Shown here in pieces: positions 59,041-64,000 of a DNA stretch of 64,000 nucleotides. Within the stretch, counting starts at the first letter, position 1, and every line of letters starts with the position of its first letter. The translations under genes were made by a program, and so were the position numbers. Source of the DNA: Chamaea fasciata (lineage: Eukaryota; Chordata; Aves; Passeriformes; Sylviidae); NCBI GenBank assembly GCA_029207755.1, contig JARCOQ010000002.1, forward strand, positions 89,441,087 through 89,505,086, given 5' to 3'. The notes beneath the pieces are model-generated. The model was not told the DNA's origin, searched no databases, and saw only the letters and a list, made by a program, of their open reading frames with translations.

Positions 59041-62000
59041 GAGCTCATGAATGCTCTGAATTGGCTCCTGTATGCTATATACTTAGGTGCATATTGACTG
59101 TTAAAACGATCTACTGATTTGTGTTGGTTTTTTTTTTTTTAATCTCCTCTTATTTAATTATCTGTTATTTAATTTTTAGGATGTTTGATGCTGTCTAGCA
59201 CCCAAGCAGTAAGACATGGCAAAAATACAGTAGAGTTGTTTGCAAGACAGTAACATTTTTCTTTGGCAGCTACTTTCTAATAACTCATGTCAAAGTAAAT
59301 GAAGACACAACATTTTTTGTTGTAGACAAATATGTCTAAATAAGGGCCTGGGAGAGTGGCATTGCTTAACTTAAAATAGCATCCTGACCTTACTTCTGTG
59401 AGCTTAATATCTCTGACTCTGGAAAGACTAATACCAGTTTTAGTCACTGTGTAAAGGTCAACACCTAATTTAAAAGGGTTTAGGATTAAGGTATTTTGTA
59501 ATGTGTCTTAACTACAGCTGGTGGCTACTGTAAAGGGAAGTTTCATCACCAAGCTAGACTGTGGGATTTTGGTGTATCTAAAAATTCTTTGAAGCTGGTG
59601 CCTTACCAGAAGATATGTTAAAACCTCATGTGGCCACTAGCTCCTAACAGACATACAGATTTATGCTTAAACTGAAAAAAGTGTCAGCTCCTACCACGCT
59701 GGTGGATCAGGATGCATGCAGCTCCAAGCCAGGCAACCCTAGATCAGTAGTATGGTGACACAAGTGAGAGAACAAGGGAGGAGGAAGTGTTCTTAGAAAC
59801 TTAGGAGAGAGCGAAGGCATGAGAAAGCAGCTGAGATTGTGGGGGAAGTGGAGGACTTGGTAGAAGAGCAGTCTCCGTGGGGCTTGCTGATCATGCGATG
59901 GCTTGACTTCAGAGTTCTTTGGAAAATTGTATCTAAACATACATCCCTTCTCTTACAGAGTAATAGTTGACGGAGATGGTTTGCTGAGAGCTCTTATCAT
60001 AAATCAATGTCTGATGCTAAGTATTTTAGTTGGCCCTCTTACCAACATTTCTTTGTATGACTAGTACTGTTTGCAAAAGCACAAACAGCTCTTGTGTTCA
60101 GTGTAGCTACAGCTGTTGCAGCACAGTCCTGGTACATAGAATAGCCCAACTTCAGGCTTCTCACTGAAAGAGAAGCTATTCAGCATTGCATTGCTAACTT
60201 ATTTTTCCATTAGCTAGAAAGGAGGGCTAAGGAGATTAATACACCTTGAATTAATACATCTTGAGTTATATGGAATGCATATGAACCTGAAGGCAGGAGG
60301 CTAAACTTCAGAGACTTCATCCAGAAAAAAGTATTTGAGTTATGCATTTTGTTTCCTTGTTGGCATTGAAGAAAAAAAAAAGGTGCATACTTTCATTTTT
60401 TCATGTCCGCATCTGAGTGTGCAAAGGAAGAAGTCTGAGATTAATAGAAGGTACTAGGAAAGGGGCTAGCTTTTTAGTTTGTGCTAAACTGTGAACAGTT
60501 CAACAGAAAAAATGAAACATGATTTTGAATTCCTAGTTTTGTTATAATGAAACGTTTTACAGCTGTTCCATAATTTAGCTTCAATGATTTTTCAGTTCGG
60601 CCAAATTGAGTGTTGATGTGTCCTAATGTGCACTCGTTACTGGAAAAACTGAGCCAACTTACCAGGTTTTATGTCTGCGTTTAATAAAACTGTGTTACAA
60701 GTTAGGGAGTTCATCTCCTGTGGTAAAACCTTGAAGGAACCATATTCTGAGAGTTTTACAAGGAGTGAAGCTGCTAGTGGCACATGAGATGCCCTTAGAG
60801 CAGGTAATACTCAGGTCAAGGTGCAAAAGCATTCAGTGCTCTCTCAGCTAGACCAGCATGCTAAATGAACCATTGTAGTGTATTTAGGTGCACCTGCCCT
60901 TCTGCATAGACAGCTGTAAAGTCTCCCCTCCCCTGGGTCACTTTAATCGATTTTAACCTGCCCTTGTTTCATTAAGAGGCATTTGGCAAACCCACAGTGG
61001 GACTGGCAAGAGTGACAGAACTGAACAGATCCGTGTCCATGCATGGCTCTGCATCAGTGCAGGTCAGTGATTGAAGCTGACTGCTATCAGTCTAAAGCAG
61101 AAGGCCTGTAGAATGTATCCTTGCATCAACCCTTGTCCATGAAAAGAGATTTTGTAAATCTAATCTGAAATGCTACTAGCTACCGCAATAATTCAGTCAT
61201 GTGGGCTGTATCTGGGCATTTCCTCAGTACTTCTCTGCTGAAGCCAGAAGCCTTTCACTTTTTCTGGCTGGCTGTTGAGCTCTCCCATTTATTTCACTTT
61301 GCAGTTCCTTTAGAGTGCCTGAGAAACTGGTAGTAGGGTGGGCATAAACAACAGACGTCTCTTTTTAAAGCTGGGTGGGGTAATGGTTGTTTGGGTGGAG
61401 CGGTTGACTCTTCTGGAAGTGGAGGCAGGGTGGGGGGGCTCCTTTTAAAAAGAGATAAAGTATGTCTGCAATGTATGTTGAGGCAGAGAAATCCCTTGGG
61501 ACATTTCATGCTGAAGAGGTGCTGTCCCTTTTAGTGCTTTAAATACAGAAAGACAAAATTAACTGTGCAGACTGTAAAGATGTCGCTGTTCACTGAACAT
61601 ACACTTGCACAATATAAAACATCCAAGTACCAAAAAAACATGTTTGTTACACTTGAAAAATAAGGACATCTATATTTCCTGTTTCTTTTCCTAGTTACCT
61701 GTGACACAGTATCTTACTATAGGTATATCTTATGGGAATGACTGACAGTTTGGGACAGTTTAATTAGAGGAATGCAGGTAAGTCCTGCTGGTTCAGTTGC
61801 TTCCCACAGCAGGACCATTAGCTACCAACCTCACACTTGTCTTCTGCATCTTGAAACATCCCCTTCTGTCACAGCTGGGCTGGATGAAACAGACTGTGGG
61901 TATTGTAGCTGTCACCCCTGCAGTCTACAGCTGCACCTTGTGGCCTCCAGCACTGGTAAGTCTGAGGCCTTTTGAAGCTGCTGGCAGTTCTTCCTTGGAT

Positions 62001-64000
62001 GGGGATGGAAGCAGAGATGCTGCATCATTTTATCTGCCGGTGACATTTACACAGGTATTACACTTTCACGTGTGAATAAATGACATGAACTGAACTATGG
62101 GTGAAACTGGAGGGCTGAGAAGACTTTTTGGTGTTAAATGGTGCCTAGTACCTCATATAGCTGACATAGCTAACTGACAGTCTGTTATTAATCTCTGGCT
62201 ACTGATAGAAATCAATTGGATCAACACCGAACAGTAACTACAGGAAACTGAAGAGTTGATGCAAGATTTTTATATCTGTTCATAGGATACATCATTGTAC
62301 CTGAAGATATCTCATTAAGGATGTTTGTTCTTTGCAAAATTAGTTAGTTGTATCATGGGTAAGAGCTTGCAGTACTACATGCCCAGTATGTCTTTTAAGG
62401 GCTGTATAGTAGGTCACTGACAGCTGTCAGCACACTAGGCAAAATTAGGCCTTTGGGTATTAACGAGAAATTTTCTCAACTCTGAAAGTCTGCTTCAAGT
62501 TCCTGCAGTAATCTCAACTTCCTTGTAGCCAAATTTTTGTTTCTGGGATAACTAAAGTGCTGGGCAGTTCCTGAACTTGTGTATGCAAGAGAAATGTGGT
62601 AGTGGCCTTTATCGAGTGTTTACATTTCTGGAGCTTAAACAAAATGAGAACCCAAACCTTTTCCTGGATCTGGAGTAAATTTATCTGAAGCAATGTTTGC
62701 AAGCAGACAAACATTGAGCAGAGACTTCTGCTGTATGCACTGAAGGACTGCTTTTTTTTTCTCTGATATATCAGTTATACAGAATAGCAGTTGTTATTTT
62801 TTATGTAATTACAAAGTTTACAATTTAGCTCAGAACAGATAACAAATCAGAAAATTTTAAAGTGTGATTCCTTCTAGACTTGAACCTTGGCTAAAAACAA
62901 AACAACTGGTTTTCCACTAGTAGCAAAGTCCTGCTATGAAAAACTCTGCTGATGGTACTTGGCAAAGCGCAGAGCTCTTCTGAACTTATCCTCTTCTTTC
63001 CTAGCTACTTCCCATACATCCCTTTTTTTCTCTCTCTCTCTATTTTTTAGTGGCTTGAATTCTATAAATGTTGATTAATAGAGCTATAAAGCTCAGAAAA
63101 TGAGGATGCTTAAAGTAAAGAATTTTCTTTATTAAGAATTACGTGCAAAAACTAAACATAAGCTTTCCTTTCCACTTGAAATTTTACGAGTGGAAAGAAC
63201 AAAAATTGTTTTGTGATAAAAGTCTCCACACACGTAGTTTTAACAGAGGCAAAACTTAAAGTTGGTGGGCAAATGTGGAAAAAGACCACACTTCCTCCTT
63301 CAGGTTTTAGTGTTGTGTACCTTAAAGTCAACACTGTGAATTATACTCTGCTTTGAATAAGAAACACTGCACATAGTTCACAGGATTTCCAATTATTATT
63401 TCATTAACCATGTCAAAAGTAGGATCTTTTACAATGGGTCCTTAATGGGATATGTGACTAGCTGGAATGCCCACATCATCCTCTTAGAGATGTGCCCCTT
63501 TTGGTTCCTGTGTAACTGAATCTGAATCCTGGAAAACTTTGCCTCACATCCTGTTGAAAGTAGAATACTAACTTTACAGATGACTAACATTTTGCAAGTC
63601 CACTTTCCTACACACCCTTCAAGCTGAAATGCCTGTTGTAAACACAATGGGGGGAAAAAAAGAAAAAAAAAAAAAGCAACCCATCTCTAACATGCCAATA
63701 CACACAGTGAGAAAGCAGTACAGGGCAACAGCTCCTGTCTTTGTAACCATTGAATGATTTTAATATTCCACACTCCACACTAGTGCTCTTCAGGGGACCT
63801 TTTCTGGTTTAAATCCATCTGACCTGTTAGAGTAGTGGGTCAGTAATGAAGAATTACCTACTCTTAGAATACTGCTTTTTCACCAGTGTTCTTTTTCGAA
63901 AGGAACTGTTGCCATAAGCTGCGAAGTTCTTGTTGCCAATGGTGCCAGTGTGGCTTTTTTTTTATGGTCCTTAGTGGGCTTAGGAAAGTTTTGCCTGCTT
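59041..64000. other. Downstream flank, no gene recognised
   Basis: AT-rich sequence with only short, unconvincing open frames. I see no CR1 copy, no RNA gene and no splice-supported exon. Further AATAAA motifs (for example 60683-60688) could extend SOWAHC transcripts. Short A-rich and TC-rich tracts occur near 63.0 and 63.65 kb. Confidence 0.55.
63648..63676. repeat. A-rich simple repeat
   Basis: GGGGAAAAAAAG followed by a run of A, in intergenic sequence. Confidence 0.75.

Noticed and set aside
61797..62075. 92-codon plus ORF in the right flank
   Set aside because: No domain, and a second overlapping frame is equally open. Insufficient evidence for a gene.

Overview
The window is vertebrate nuclear DNA, almost certainly from a bird. 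Compact spliced genes sit in a background whose only abundant interspersed repeats are CR1 LINE fragments, mostly short 3' ends. I saw no Alu- or L1-like sequence. There is no operon, CRISPR array, prophage or other prokaryotic signature. I recognise three genes in the order SH3RF3 (+), SEPTIN10 (-), SOWAHC (+). From general knowledge this matches the order and orientation at human 2q13, and it is the main support for choosing between paralogues.

Layout. 1-6659 is the last intron of SH3RF3, with a CR1 fragment at about 5.87-6.26 kb and a complex AT-rich block near 4.6 kb. 6660-6828 is the final SH3RF3 coding exon (the fourth SH3 domain), followed by a 3'UTR that may end near 8.3, 9.05 or 9.9 kb. 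From about 10 to 29.6 kb the DNA is intergenic, with several CR1 copies and a few stretches that look like conserved non-coding elements. From 31.8 to 53.84 kb the minus strand carries SEPTIN10. I reconstructed nine coding exons whose reading phases all join, giving about 436 residues. From 53.5 to 55.4 kb lies a CpG island from which SEPTIN10 (leftward) and the single-exon gene SOWAHC (54166-55674, rightward) diverge. Their start codons are 326 bp apart. 55.7-59.04 kb is probably SOWAHC 3'UTR with alternative poly(A) signals. In 59.04-64 kb I recognise nothing.

The genes do not form one pathway. SH3RF3 is a RING/SH3 scaffold E3 ligase, SEPTIN10 a filament-forming GTP-binding protein, and SOWAHC an ankyrin-repeat protein of poorly known function. 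The functional links visible here are the shared SEPTIN10/SOWAHC promoter and the conserved neighbourhood.

I did not find a new biological system. The observations most worth checking are: a septin with changed G3 and G4 motifs; a GC-AG intron in that gene; a strong donor inside its last coding exon and a stop codon overlapping a poly(A) signal; a two-codon uORF 8 nt before the SOWAHC start; and candidate non-coding regulatory elements.
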